Positions 1 to 12,445 of a DNA stretch of 64,000 nt are shown one piece after another. Where the stretch lies: assembly GCA_009741485.1 (NCBI GenBank), contig CM019214.1, forward strand, positions 22,714,267-22,778,266, read 5' to 3'. The notes under the pieces were generated by a model that was given only the letters and a program-made list of their open reading frames with translations, ran no database searches and was not told the DNA's origin. How positions within the stretch are numbered: position 1 is the stretch's first letter; the number at the start of each line of letters is the position of its first letter. Origin of the DNA: Malurus cyaneus samueli (lineage: Eukaryota; Chordata; Aves; Passeriformes; Maluridae). Made by a program: the position numbers and the translations under genes.

Positions 1-1239
1 TGTTTTGAGCAAATGCTATGGGATAAGTTGAGCTGTTTCTTTCCATTGTTCTGGGAAGGGAGTGGAGGCTCTTCTGTAGACACCCAGACTGCCAGACAGC
101 CCCATTTTGTCACCAGAATGCTGAACCTGCCTGTTGTTCTCTCCCATCAATAGCTTTGATGCTTCAGCTCTTTCTTGACCTTATACAAAAATCACTTTCC
201 TGGTGTTTCAAAATAAATTAGTTCCTCTATAAAATCCAGTTTGACAGCTGGTGGAAATAAGCAAAGCCTTTGTAGGCTAAAAAGAATCCCACCCACCTGT
301 TTTTATGGGCCACTAGTATTTTTTACAGCTTCAGCCGTGCTCAGAATTTCTTGTGCAAAAAAAATGAGAAAAAAATAATTAAGGAAGGGAAGGTGTGGAT
401 GCAGCTAAGCATGGGCTTGTAACCTCTGGAGAACCAAGAAGAAGGAGATCCATAGTACTGTAAATCTGAATTACCTGTCAGAAATAACCTCTCATTCATC
501 ATAAATACTATTGCATACTGAATTCCCTGAACTTGATATACGGTATTATCACTGAAAACAAGTAATATTGAATTATTCTAGATTTCTCCTATAATCCTCT
601 GCAGGGAATCAGAGTAAGAACCTAATACATACAATAGAAATCTAAAAAGAGGAACCAAAATGTAGATTTGCAGAAATGGCCATTTATGTGTTTATAACAA
701 GCACGAGTGGAACAAGCTTAATAATGCAAGAAATCATATTCCAGATCACAGTCTGGAATCATCCAAAAGAAAAAGCATAAGGAAAAAAAATCATATTTCA
801 GCCCTCAAGTACTGCCTGGCAGACACTTTCTCTAAGTTTGCGTGGAAAAGGAAAAAGCAAGTAGCATTATACAGTGAAAGTAATATGTTCAAATATCTAA
901 ATTTGCCTGTTATGTTGTGCCACTACACACATTCTCACTGTTGATGTGTGGTAAGTAACCATTATTAAGAATTATTCTATGTTATCATTATAGAACTATG
1001 TTTCAAGAGACAAAGTAATACTTCTTTAATTGTAAATAAGTACCTCACAGATACATGACTGAAGAATATCTGTAATTAATATTGTCTCTGCAAAATAACA
1101 CAGCTAGTGGAATTACAAAGCAAATCAAATTATTCTGGCATAATGAAATACCAACTGAATTGTAAGGCCAGACTGGAGTAGAGAATTCAGACCCAAGGAG
1201 AATATAAAACCGAAATTACCAGCATGCTTAGTCAAGAAC
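1..1239. other. Unique AT-rich non-coding stretch
   Basis: No open frame of note, no RNA gene and no repeat was recognised here. There are short A runs near 355-380 and 780-790. The stretch ends at the CR1 fragment that begins near 1240. Confidence 0.6.
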
Positions 1240-1456
1240 ACATTTGGTGATAAAACTGATACCAGTTTGGCTTCATCTCCAACCTTGCTAAGGGTGGACT
1301 CCACATCCTCCAGGCCACTGATAAATGCACTAAATATCTCAAGAAGGTCCCAGCTCAGATCCCTGTGGAACCTGACTGTAACCAGTCTCCAGGTGAAGTG
1401 TGAAACCTTTAAGCACCCACTCTGAGCCCAACCATGCAGCCAGTTTTTCAAATGTC
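1240..1456 (-). mobile_element. CR1 non-LTR retrotransposon fragment, reverse-transcriptase region
   Basis: This is a decayed piece of the CR1 ORF2 reverse transcriptase lying antisense to the window. Read on the minus strand, an open frame starting at 1451 gives peptide resembling the CR1 palm region. A WLHGW block (CR1 usually has a WL-G motif here) is followed by a W-R-VT-like block, then a GLEDVESTLSK block. The catalytic box falls at about 1283-1272 and reads VGDE where active CR1 copies carry an (F/A)ADD-type motif. The key aspartates are therefore partly lost and the copy is dead. The flanks on both sides do not continue the match, so this is a truncated remnant with no 3' tail. The CR1 assignment rests on recalled family features, not on a search. 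Confidence 0.82.
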
Positions 1457-2763
1457 TGCTACTCTAGCTCAATTACTGCTGTTGTGATTACTATTCTCTT
1501 CAGCAAACCACCTGCCTTTGTGATTTCAGCACCACCACTGCTGATCTGAATAACAAAAATTAAAGTTTGCCACTACTTTTTATTACCAGTGGCATCCCAT
1601 AAAACCCCACAGCTGTACTGTCAGAGGCTCAGTGGCAACTTTGACTTCAGCAGCAGATTCATTCATCAGTGTTTCATTGCTGAAGGATATATCTCTCCAA
1701 TGCATTTTTTTTTCCAGAAGTAAAGGCAGATTAAGATTTCTTGCCTCCTTTCCTGCTGCCTCCCCTTTGGCTGTGCCAGTACTTCTCTTGTTGGGACTGA
1801 CTGAGGAGGCAGGAACAGTGTGGAGATGGGATGAAGCGTGGAGAGGGAACAAAAATCTCTGAAACTGGTGTCCCATGAGACATAAACATACCACTGAATG
1901 TTACATACTTACTCCTGGCTCACCCAAAACACAACCAGATATACACACAGGGTCTGAAAGGTGATTTTTGCCTTCTACGATTATTTTCCAAATCTCACTT
2001 GGCAACAGCAATTGCAAATATGAAACTGTCCTGAATTATTCTGTTCCCTGTAGCATCTCTGCAGCAGCATTCAGGTCAGAATGAAATACAAGTGCTAGAA
2101 AGCCCTCCAAATCTGAGCTCATTTACACAGAAAACTTCCCAAGCCAAATGTTATTCAAGCTCCTGAACAGGGCATTGAACTGTGAAGTTGTGTGAACACA
2201 CAAAAAAGGCATGACATCATCCCAACACTCGTATTTGTGCAACTCTCTTTAAGGGAGCATTTCTGGGTTTTTCCATAGTAAGGGTGCCATGGCTCTCAGA
2301 GTGACAGGAGCTGTTTTCTCAGGAGCCATCAACCAAGGTTCATTTCTACTCTTTGGGAATGCCCTTTCAGTTCCTGATGGCAGTTACGTTCCAAAGGGTC
2401 CCAGCAGGCCTTTTTGGAGACTGTCACTAGAGATCAAGGAATGTCACTGTTTCCTTCCCCTGAGAGGCCTCTTTCCTTTTCTTGAAACTGCTAAATCATC
2501 CCTGCCAGCTCCTAGAGCTTCTGAAGTTATTCTGAGTCACAAATCCCTTGTGAGCACAAACTGGACCAAATTGTACTCAGGAGGAATGGTCATACACTGT
2601 GCCTAAGTTTTCTGGAGAAAAGCTTCAAGAGAGGGAGATAACATTGCATTCTTTTCTCAAGCAATCTGTTTTCTTATATCTCTACAACATTCTCAGATGA
2701 AGAACCCTTGGTTGAAGCTTAAAGAAAGAAGGGATGTGTAACCAAACAACCCTTTCATAGGAC
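1457..2763. other. Unique non-coding stretch
   Basis: Several short open frames on both strands (for example near 1583-1894 and 2289-2606) overlap one another and show no domain, so they are read as chance. No repeat family was recognised. Confidence 0.55.
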
Positions 2764-3191
2764 AGAGGAGAGGAGAGGAGAGAGAGAGAAGGAGAGGAGA
2801 GGAGAGGAGAGAGAGGAAGAGGAGAGGAGAAGGAGAGGAGAGGAAGGAGGGAGAGGAGAGGAGAGGAGAAGGAGAGGAGAGGAGAGGAAGAGGAGAGGAG
2901 AGAGAGGAGAGGAGAGGAGAGGAGAAGGAGAGGAGAGGAAGGAGAGGAAGAGGAAGGAGAGAGAGGAGAGGAGAGAGAGAAGGAGAGGAGAGAGAGGAGA
3001 GGAGAGGAGAGGAGAGGAGAGGAGAGGAGAAGAGAGGAGGAGAGAGAGGAGAGGAGAGGAGAGAGAGAGAGGAGAGGAGAGGAGAGGAGAGGAGAGGAGA
3101 GAGAGGAGAGGAGAGGAGAGGAAGGAGAGAGGAGAGAGAGGAGAGGAGAGGAGAGGGAGGAGAGGAGAGGAGAGGAGAGGAGAGGAGAGGA
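2764..3191. repeat. 428-base uninterrupted polypurine tract, AGAGG-type repeat
   Basis: Every base on the plus strand from 2764 to 3191 is A or G. The tract is built from AGAGG/GGAGA pentamers mixed with GA dimers and AAGG-type variants, so it is a degenerate purine satellite and not a perfect array. The flanking C at 2763 and the C at 3192 mark its limits. Long homopurine/homopyrimidine stretches are known to be able to form intramolecular triplexes and to be unstable in length. On the minus strand the tract translates into long Ser/Leu/Pro-rich frames, which are artefacts of the repeat. Confidence 0.97.
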
Positions 3192-3240
3192 CAGGACAGG
3201 ACAGGACAGGACAGGACAGGACAGGACAGGACAGGACAGG
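3191..3240. repeat. (ACAGG)10 pentanucleotide array
   Basis: Ten perfect ACAGG units abut the polypurine tract. The unit differs from the neighbouring AGAGG unit by a single G-to-C change, so this looks like a variant that arose once and was then amplified at the edge of the older array. Perfect unit identity suggests recent expansion. Confidence 0.97.
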
Positions 3241-5430
3241 AAGTTGGTTTTGTACCACCAGTTTGCCAATTCAGAGAATGCAGATTAATACTAACATCCT
3301 ACCTACCCTTTGTTGCACACCCATACTAAGGAAAAGAACGTGAGCATTGTTATGTATTGCAGGGTGAACAGAGAAAATAGTGACTTAGGAAGAAATGAGT
3401 GAATATCTAGGCTAAAATGGATTCCTTAAAAAAAACCCAAACAAACAAGCAGCAATATGCTGCTCAATTTTAGTAGTAAGTGTGTGTGCGGAGGCTGACA
3501 TCTCTGCATCACACATGCAAGTACTACAAGAAGTAATTATGAAGAGCTAGGAAAGTGCTTCCAGATATAATAATAGTTTACTAAAGTCCATCTGGTGGTA
3601 AGACAGAAAGAGGGAGTGTCAGTATGAGTCTAGAGAAAGTGATTAAAATGTAAACAGGATGTGATGGAGGAGGTGAATAATCTAAAAGAATTACTGCAGA
3701 GTTTCACTAGATGGCTTTTCTGTTACAGTAGCTATGTTTTGCTTGCTGCTAGCTGCTGCATCCCACTCCAACTCAAACACACCCTTGGTATTTAGCTGTA
3801 AGGCTTGTTATGCTTGTAAGGCATAATTAGTATTTACTAACTGATCAAGATGAAGGGGCACAAATTAGAAATCTAAAGTCTTGTGGCCATCTCACTGAGG
3901 ATAGGAGGCCACAAATATCTGACAGCATGGGCTGTGCTCCCACATCAGGTGATACAAGCATGGATCTACAGCTCTATTGATCCTCTTCTCTGTTTCCCTG
4001 GTAGACTGAGGAAACATCCACCAGCTCTTCTTGAAGAGGCCTGAAATACCTAAGCACATCTGCAATAATGCCCAACTTTTTCAAGTTCTCAAACAAGGTA
4101 ACACAGCACAGGAGCTGTGCCTGTCATGGCTGGGTAAGATATGTCATAACTGCACTTAGGAGACAAAGTGAAGCTTCCCTTTTACACAAGCAGCCTTCAG
4201 AAATTCACATTAGCATTCAAGATCACCATTTTTTCATCTTTTGTTTTCCAAGATCTGCATAAATTTCACTTCTTTCCCCAGTAGCCTTGACCAACTGTCT
4301 TGTGGCACTATTAAAATAATAATCCTCATCGCACATGCTCTGGCCCACAACTGGTTTTGTGCCTTTAAACCCTTTCTTAGACTGTTTTGCAGCTATCAGT
4401 CACCATCTCCATGGAAAAAAAATGTTTTGTTTTTCACCCTTTTCTTCCACAGGTAATATTATTCTGAAAGTTTTTGAAAGAATGTCAGCTATCTTCCCTT
4501 AAAGGGAGCCACAACTTGTCATCGAAGGTAGTGTCCTTATAGCTTAAGGCAGATGGATGCTTTCACCTCTTCCCTTCTCCTGTGTTTAGCTGGTTTACAG
4601 TTTGCAAAATCCATCTCTTCTGTCTTTGGACTCTTTACAGTGTCCCAGTGATGTTGCTTTGGCATGTTGATTATCCTGGCTGGGATCCATGCCTGAAACC
4701 TTTCTGTTTCCAGTGAGACACATGTTAGGAAAATGGTTTTCATAAAGTAGTGCTTACATCTGGGTCTAAACTACGTACAACAGCAGCAGCAAACATCTAT
4801 CATCAGCACTTTAAAGTGAGAGTGCTGCCTCAGACGAAATGTTGTAAGATTGTCTAGAGCTCAATAAATCCACTGCATTAAGAGTAAACTATTCTAGCAA
4901 TTTAAAACATTTCCAGAGATAAAGGATTGTAGAAAAAATCTTTTACTGAGTTAATTTTCATTCTTTTCCATGTTGATTCAGCCTACTATAGCCAAAATAA
5001 AGATATCAAATGTGGATGAAAAGGAGACTATCAGATAAGTCAAGAAAGAAGTGACCAGTAATGGATTAATTCTGCACTGATCATTTGTAAGCAATTTATG
5101 TTTATTATTATTTTTCACTTTGCAAAAAATGTTCTTTCAGCTTCAGTTCCAAAGGTATAGATTTTATTTTAGCTGAATTGCTGAAAATTGCTGAAAAACA
5201 CGGTGTGAAAATTTATCTACACCATTGAAAAAGTTAACTTACACAGCTATTCTGAGATAGAAATGCAGTGAAGTTGAGGCAGTGAATTTTAGTCTTACCA
5301 GGAGGCAAACTTGCCAAAGTAGGCCTTGGGCAGGAGCAGAGAGCTGATTGTGTTGTGATAAATGTCTTCCCGTGCCTTCATACCATGGTAACTCACACAC
5401 GTTAGTTTTCATGTTGACAAAAAAAGCCCC
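3241..5430. other. Unique non-coding stretch
   Basis: Nothing recognised. It is AT-rich, with only short frames such as those at 4068-4262 and 4537-4743 that lack motifs, codon bias or splice context. Confidence 0.55.
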
Positions 5431-5506
5431 GGAAAACAAACAACAACAAAACAAACACAAAACTCCACAACAAACAAACAAACACAAAACCAAACAGAAA
5501 ACTAAA
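5431..5506. repeat. A-rich CAAA/CAAAC low-complexity tract
   Basis: An irregular run of AAAC, CAACAAA and AAACAAAC words on the plus strand. It is not the tail of a recognisable element, since no CR1 or SINE body precedes it. It accounts for the Lys/Gln/Asn-rich frame across 5348-5542. Confidence 0.85.
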
Positions 5507-6782
5507 GGGGGTAGTGGAGGGAGGAAGAATCATTTGCAGTAAAAGTGACATAAGGCACAGCATCACAAATGGACTCTCACTTAAGTTGCTGGTGGTTTTC
5601 CACTGCTCCTTGCCTCTGTTAATTTATTTTCTACCCATGGGCTATCAGAGTGCATCCAGGGAGCTGCATGTGCTTAGATCTACCCCAGCAGCCCAGGAAC
5701 AATAAAATAGTTAATGGTGTGTTCGCTTTTCATGTTTCTGGGTGACGTATGATGTCTGGTAAAGTCTGTATTCATGATTCACAGAAACATAACTGTCCAA
5801 GGAAAATCTATTCCCCTTCTTCTTGCTTCATAGCACGTAATGGGTTTTCTTTTGTCATGATTCTTTCCAAAACAGTTTTCTGTGGGGGTGGGGAGGGTGG
5901 GAAACTATGCCTGAATGCCTTATGTTCACTGAGAGATCATTACAGCGTGCCAAGATTTACAGGGGTGAATATATCCCAGGAAGTTGTTATTTATCAATTC
6001 CCAAGGAATTTAGCTTACAGAAGACAAAAATAAGCCTTAAGTAAATAAAAGTAAATAAAGTAATAAAAGCCAGGCAGGTCATTTTACTTTTACTTTCTAT
6101 TTCAGCTATGCAACACAAAAAATATCCTCAGTTCATGTTCTCTGTCCCATATGAACCCAGACCTGTACAGGTTGCTCTGAAAAACCTCTAATCTGAGCTG
6201 TAAATATGAAACCTAACAGCTCCCACATCTGTTTCTTAAATGGCTGGAAGTCATTCCTGCAATTTATCTAGTGTAACTGCAATTCCACATGAACTTGATG
6301 TTCCCTCTTTTTTTTTTTTTAATATAATTAAAACTACACTCACATTTTCATTGTGATGTGGAAGCAGAGCGTTTGCTATAGTTCTTTTAATCAAAATTCC
6401 TTTGAGAATTATTTTGTATTCATGAAGAGGGTGTTTTTATCTTAAGGATCTGACTCAAGTTCAAGGAGCAAACAGCTGATGCACTTAAAAAGTTTGACAT
6501 TTCACACTCTTTGTTGCTTATTGACTAGAGGCAACATCTCTAGAAAAGAGTCAACAGTACTGGACAGATACCCTGGTTGGAAGTGCAGCTCAGATGCTCC
6601 ACGTCATGGTTTGGTCTTCTTTCACCAGCAATTTAATCCACGTGAATGTGGATTGAGGCACTTGCTGGGTGCTCCTCACTGGCTCTGCAGGTGTGTGTGG
6701 GAAAAGGGGAACTGTTACACTGTGGGAACTGTCACACCCTGGGAAAATTTGCTGGAAATCATCCTTCACGTGGATGATGTGG
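5507..6782. other. Unique non-coding stretch
   Basis: No gene or repeat family recognised. There is a T run near 6310-6320. The frame at 6479-6844 ends inside the dispersed repeat copy and is judged to be chance. Confidence 0.5.
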
Positions 6783-6915
6783 AAAATCCCTTTCCTTACT
6801 TTCTCAAGAAATTTTCACTTTCTCTTTTCTTCTCAAGAGATTAAAAAATCATCTAATGCCTGTTCCCTATTATTCACTTGTTGAAATGCCTTTGTGAATT
6901 CTCAGCAGGAAGAAA
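6783..6915 (+). repeat. Dispersed direct repeat, copy 1
   Basis: This segment, of about 133 bp, recurs in the same orientation at 7478-7614. Both copies start with AAAATCCCTTTC and share a 'tctcaagaaatt' word, a 'tctcaagagatt' word and an almost identical 35-base block around 'cacttgttgaaatgcc'. They end together at a 'caggaggaagaaa'-like word. The copies differ by scattered substitutions and a few small indels, so the duplication is not recent. The family is not recognised. It could be a local duplication or two copies of an unnamed interspersed repeat. Confidence 0.85.
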
Positions 6916-7477
6916 GGCTGGATCCTTCAGCTGGAAGATGCAGAGCAGAGGGTTGGGACAGTCTCCCCTTGTCCCACAGTGTATCCCAACCTGGCCATCC
7001 TAATACCATGGTCCTACTGCCTCCCTGCCTGACACCCTCTGTATCTTACAGACTCTCTTGTCATGGACGTGGTCAGTTTATGGCAAAAACTCAGTGTGGT
7101 TACCTTTCAATAAAGCAATGACAGGAAGGTCCTAGAAGCTGAGGGTTGTTTTTTACCATGTTTTCATGGCAATCCATGCACAGAATTCAGATGGCTAGAG
7201 GCATCCTTGAAGCCTCTTGCTGAGCTGCAGGCTGTGAGATGAGTGGGCAGGGCTGCCTTGCCTCCAGCCACTCTTTTGCAGAGAGGCCCAGCAGGGACAG
7301 CAGCTGTAGTGCAGGGGATTAGCTCACCTCTTCCTGCAGGAAAGCACCCTCCAGGATGCTGCTGCCCCTGGCAAGAATCCCACATTCAAACCAAGATGCA
7401 GCATGAGGCAGGACTGCCCAGCTCCTCAGGGGCTGCTGGATTAGAGGCTGAAATGTGCAGAGGAGGCTGCTGCAGAA
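6916..7477. other. Spacer between the two direct-repeat copies
   Basis: About 560 bp of moderately GC-rich unique DNA separates the copies. It holds overlapping short frames on both strands (7164-7385 minus, 7243-7494 plus) with no recognised product. No retroviral internal sequence or primer-binding site was seen, which argues against the flanking repeats being the LTRs of one provirus. Confidence 0.5.
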
Positions 7478-7614
7478 AAAAATCCCTTTCTTAATTTTCT
7501 CAAGAAATTCCCACTTTCTTCATTTTCTCAAGAGATTTAAAAAAAATCATTGAATGCCCTGTCTCCTGTGATTCACTTGTTGAAATGCCTTTGTGAATTC
7601 TCAGGAGGAAGAAA
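7478..7614 (+). repeat. Dispersed direct repeat, copy 2
   Basis: Second copy of the segment at 6783-6915, same orientation. Similarity fades upstream of the 'aaaatccc' start and downstream of the 'gaagaaa' end, giving defined boundaries. The downstream sequence differs completely between the two copies. Confidence 0.85.
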
Positions 7615-10600
7615 TAAGATCACAAGAGCAAGGATTGCTCAATGGGAAAAAATTGCACCCAGGGAAAATGGCGCTGGAAGAGAGGATGAAACCCTGTCAC
7701 TGCTCAAGCCTTCCTGCAGAGCTTTGTTCTGTCAAATTTTAAAGACTAGAAAAGAGAAATGCCTGCTGTGGGAATAGGGATGTGAGGCAGTTACATTTCT
7801 CCATCTTGGTTGCCTACTACACATGGGTGGACACATGCTGCAAAGCAATAGTGATGATGTCTTGTTAATAAGGCTCCCATCTCCTAAACATTCCTGAAGT
7901 GGTTAATTTGTGAAGGCATAGAGAAAGGGAGATAAAGATCCTTCTATTTGCTGGGCTATGTGTGCAGCTGTATGATAGCAGCACCCTCCAACAGACACTT
8001 TTAAGGTATTCAGTGGCTTAGCAGAGCAACAGTAGGCATAGGTTGTCAGAAGACAAGCAGAACTCAACAAAAATAGAAATGAAACAATTTTAGGAGGAAA
8101 ATACAGATGCAGTAACACAAAGCAATGTTGTGACTACATTTTCAAAGAATATTGACATATACCAAATGTTCTCCAGATCACACTGGCGCCTTTTGTTTCA
8201 GACTTGTTTTGCTCTGACCGATTTTTTTCCCCAATTTGTCCTAAAGATGTTCTCAGAAGTTATTTCAGTTCCTCCAGAATGTTTCTTAGTTATTTTTTAG
8301 GCAGTGTCTATAAACCAGAAGAAATAATTTCTTGCACAGTTTGAGCCATAAGCATCCTGTGAAGTGCCGGGTGAGAGCTATGGGTATTCAGCATCTCACA
8401 CTACAATGCCCTCTAAGTGTCACGTTTTTGAGTGGTTCCTCTAGGAAATTTGAGTTTTTTCCCTGTGGTCACTGCTGCGAACATGATAAAAAGCAAATGA
8501 ATGTCTATGAATAAAAATTACTAACTCAGCATGAGTTCTTTCAAGCCTTTGAGTTAGCTCAGTTGTAGAATTGAGTTGGAAGAGTTGGGCAAAGAGGTTT
8601 GCCAGAAGTGAGAGACAGTGAGGGCAGTGAGGTATGTGCAACAGCTCTGGAGAGAAGAAGGATGTCTCAGAAGGAGAAAAAAATAATATTCCTGGGAGGA
8701 AATCAAACCACTAGAGGTTTGTCATTAAACTCAGAACATGCTTTTATCCCAAATCAGTCTTGTGAGCTATGCATTTGCTTAGTTTTGTCTTGAATTCTCC
8801 TCTCCTAAGCGTGCAAGCTGATCACTCTTTCTGTGTAAGTGCCCAACATTTGTAATTACCTCCATGTAATTACACTAACTTGGGTGTTAACTTTGGTAAA
8901 ATCCCAGCGTGGATATTGCTAAAGACAGTTGTTCTCCTACACCAGCAAATGCACTGCAGTTACCCACAGGTCACTGGTGCCTTCCTCGAGGGCATGTTCT
9001 GTACAATGATCACCTCTTGCTGTGTCTCACCAATTCTGGCTAGAAAATGCAGACTGTCACTATCAGCATGGCTCCCCCATTGCAGCCCCAATGCTCAGCG
9101 GGCAAAGCCAGCTCTGGTGGGTGCCCCCAGGCAGCAGTGTGGGTGGCTCCACCTCTGAGAGAAGCCTTGGAGAGTGGGAGTCTAGCCTTGGGTCAGTGCT
9201 GTCTGGTAAGGGGAAGGAGAAAACATTTTAAATCAGCCAGTAAAATGAAGGCGTGGTAGAGCGGGGAAGAGTTATGTGCCCTGCACCCTTTAAATTCCTT
9301 TCCTGTTACGTCCTCCTGAAAGCCAAAGCAGATTTTTTTTTTCTGTGTTCAGCAGATGCAGCTGGGGTTCCATAGGGCTGTGTGGGCTCGGCACTTTCAT
9401 GAGTACATGCACATATGCACACACTTTTTATTTTCTACATTAATACTGTGAAAACTCACAGTGCAGGGTGCTGCTGAAAAGACAGCATGCATTCTCCAGT
9501 TCACCCAGCAAATTCAGACGTCTTCAAACATTTCTACTCCTGTTACCTTAGTAACAGCCCTAGGGAATCCCTAAGTAATTAATCAAGCTGCTTAGATGTT
9601 TAAGGTTTCTTACGAGGGATGTTGGTGTCTAGCTTCTTTCTCATTTCTGGCAAAAAAATCTATATTTAGAAAAGAAATGGCATGTGGGCTGACTGAGGGA
9701 CCCTCCTTTGTCTGTCATATTGGGGAAGGTAAATGAGTGCCCATGTGCACCTTGTTAAGCATTTCTTTGGCATGTGTGTACTCACTGAGTAACTGATACT
9801 GCAAGTAACAGCTGAAGCAGGAACCTCAAAGAATTTAGAGGTGCAGCTGCCAGGCTGGATTTCTTCAAATATTTCCATGTCTATTCTGGGAGACCATCCT
9901 GATTTCTCCCTCCACTGCCACATTCAGAAATTACTGCCAGGGTTGCTGACACAAAACTGAGTCACATAGCAAGAAACAGCTATTATCATTTAGTCTGAGT
10001 TCCCATAAAACCCATTCTATAGACATTCACAGTTTCGTTTTAGTTTGATTTTCTCTCTGCAGAAGGCAGAATTCTTCCTTTGTACCCCATGGAGCATAGC
10101 TGAGTATGCTAGATTATATGACCATAAAGCCTCCCTTGCAGAAAGAGATACCTGTTGATGCTTTCCTCTAAAGGAAAATCCTTTCCTCTAAACTCTATGG
10201 ATACGGACTGTTATTTCTCTCTTCAGGAAAGCAGCAAACACCATGTCTGTCAACCTTTTTCCATGGTGTGGATCCCTGTGGATTTTCCCTTGGAGCTGTT
10301 GCTCTGCGCTGATCAACTGAAAACCAATTCTCTTTTCTGAGTTATCTCCCAAGATCACTCAGAGCAGCATGACACTACATGGACACAACAACAAAAGTGT
10401 GACTAGATCAGGTCACTGAATTTTCAGTACAGCGCTTTTCCTGCAAGAAATACAAACACAACAGCAACAACAAACACTCCCAAATCTTCACAGGAGGTTG
10501 CAATTTGGATGAGTTTACTTCAGCGGGTCTTTACAGACTCCACTGGGTAAGACACAGACCCCGCCTGGGGAAGCTCAGCAGCAGGACTGACCAGGGAAGA

Positions 10601-12405
10601 GGACAATGGCAAGCCAAGCCCCTGCTAATCCTGAGTGAGCCCAATGCATTGATCTTCACCACTCAATATCTTCTCTCAGTCCTCCTAATACAGTGGTAGC
10701 AGCTAAAGGGTCTCTCCCATGTGCTGTGACAGCCTCTGAAACACTTGTCTTTGTATGGGATGAGATCATTTTTGAAGTCTCAAAAGTGGTCAGAGGGGAA
10801 GATAAGCGCAGCAAATGCCTTTCTGTGGACTGTGCTGTGCCAGAAGTATGCTGTTTAACCTCATTTTGCTCACTTTGCATGGTGAGTTTTGACAGTACTA
10901 ACTCCCATGGTGGCCTGCATGCTCTGCTCTTTAAGTCTCAGGGATTTGCATCTGTTCCACCAGCAGACACCATTTTATTTTTAGATTAGTCAGTCCTGGA
11001 GTAGTAAAGCACTGTATGACTGACTGAGATAATTTCTAACATCAAAAAAAATTTAGAAGTTTATTCTAATAAAGCAAGAAACATCTGAAAAACGAGAGGC
11101 AAAAGCTACAAAGCAGGAAAACTATATACTAGTAAAATGGAGTTATCAATTACACTTAAACATCATAATAGATTTCTCCAAAGTGGTTAGGGTCTCAGCT
11201 GGCCTGGTAGATGGGCTGGCTGCCCTGTCTTCCCCATCTGTGTTGCATTTTGAGCTTACCACCTCAGAAAACTCTCTCATGGCTCTCTAAAAAAATACAG
11301 CTCCTTATGCTAAACACAGATGTGATGACCCTCAGTGTTCTTCTATTTTCTCAGACATTCATGTCTGAAATACTAATGGTGAGAGTATAACATAGCTTAT
11401 TTTCCTCTCCCCTAGGGCTCTTTCTGCCCTTACACTGCTATGCTGTGCCTGAATTAGCATATTTCTTCTACTCTAGCCAATCTTCTTGCTGGTTAGGATT
11501 TTTGCAGCACAGCTTTTACCTGTTACTCTCTTCTGACTAGAGAGGAGAACACAGTGACTTAGGTAGGTCTTAGGGCACCTACACTTCAATTCCATCAAGT
11601 TAGGTGAGATGAACTTCCCCAGTGAACCCCAGGATCTTCAGGAGCTCTTCCCAAGACCACACATTGCACCAGACACAACTTTATACTATTCCACATCTGC
11701 CCCTCAAGGATGGAGTCCACTCTGTCCCACACCAATAGAATGGATGCTACAGTAGCCTAGAAATACACAACTAGAATTAATGATAACAGTGGGTTTGATG
11801 TTTATGTTTCATGGTCTAGCCTCAGGACAGTTTTTTCACCGTGGGAGTCTTTCTTGGAGTATTCCTCCATGACCTCCTTGACAAAGATCAACCATCCATG
11901 AGTTTTCAGGAGACCTGCAGTCATTTTGTTGTCATCTGAAACTGGAGGAATAGATATTTTTAGTTGGGTTGTGTATTCCCACCGATGTCTCATATACACT
12001 GTGTATATACACACACATCTAATGTGAATTTCCAGGTATCTGTATACATTTTCACAGGATTATTGGCGTGGAAATGCAGAAAACCATGTGAGTATGATTA
12101 GCGATATTGCTGTTGTCTGCTAAGGGCAGATCACCTACGCTCAGATGGACCTGAAAACTGTCTTGTAAATTAGTCTCCTTTGCTGTTTCCTTTCCCTTTT
12201 CTTTTGATCTATTCTCACAGAAAGAGCTTGCTTTTGCACTCTACAAACCAGTACTAATGAGGTCATTAAACTTTGATGACCGTCCATTTATGTGACATGC
12301 TTTGCACAAAGCTGTGTCTGGGTCTTGGAGGAAGGCAGTTTTTCAGCTCTGAGCTACAAACATATTGAAGTCGTTGCTGGGCAGAAGGATTGTTCAGGGA
12401 GGCTG
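7615..12405. other. Unique non-coding stretch
   Basis: No exon, RNA gene or repeat family recognised. Three overlapping frames near 9022-9259 and opposing frames near 10656-10989 follow locally higher GC and carry no motif. Confidence 0.5.
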
Positions 12406-12445
12406 ATTAGGAATTCACCTAATGAGGTTTATTAGGAATTCACCT
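12406..12445 (+). repeat. Short 25-bp-period tandem duplication
   Basis: The word ATTAGGAATTCACCT occurs at 12406-12420 and again at 12431-12445, giving a 25-base period with 1.6 copies. It is a small local slippage or duplication with no evident function. Confidence 0.85.

Noticed and set aside
2682..3269. Two long minus-strand frames rich in Ser, Leu and Pro (195 and 167 codons)
   Set aside because: They are translations of the degenerate polypurine repeat, where stop codons cannot easily arise. They are not genes.
6783..7614. The two direct-repeat copies as LTRs of one provirus
   Set aside because: They lack TG...CA ends, promoter or polyadenylation words and a primer-binding site, and the 560-base spacer has no retroviral coding content.
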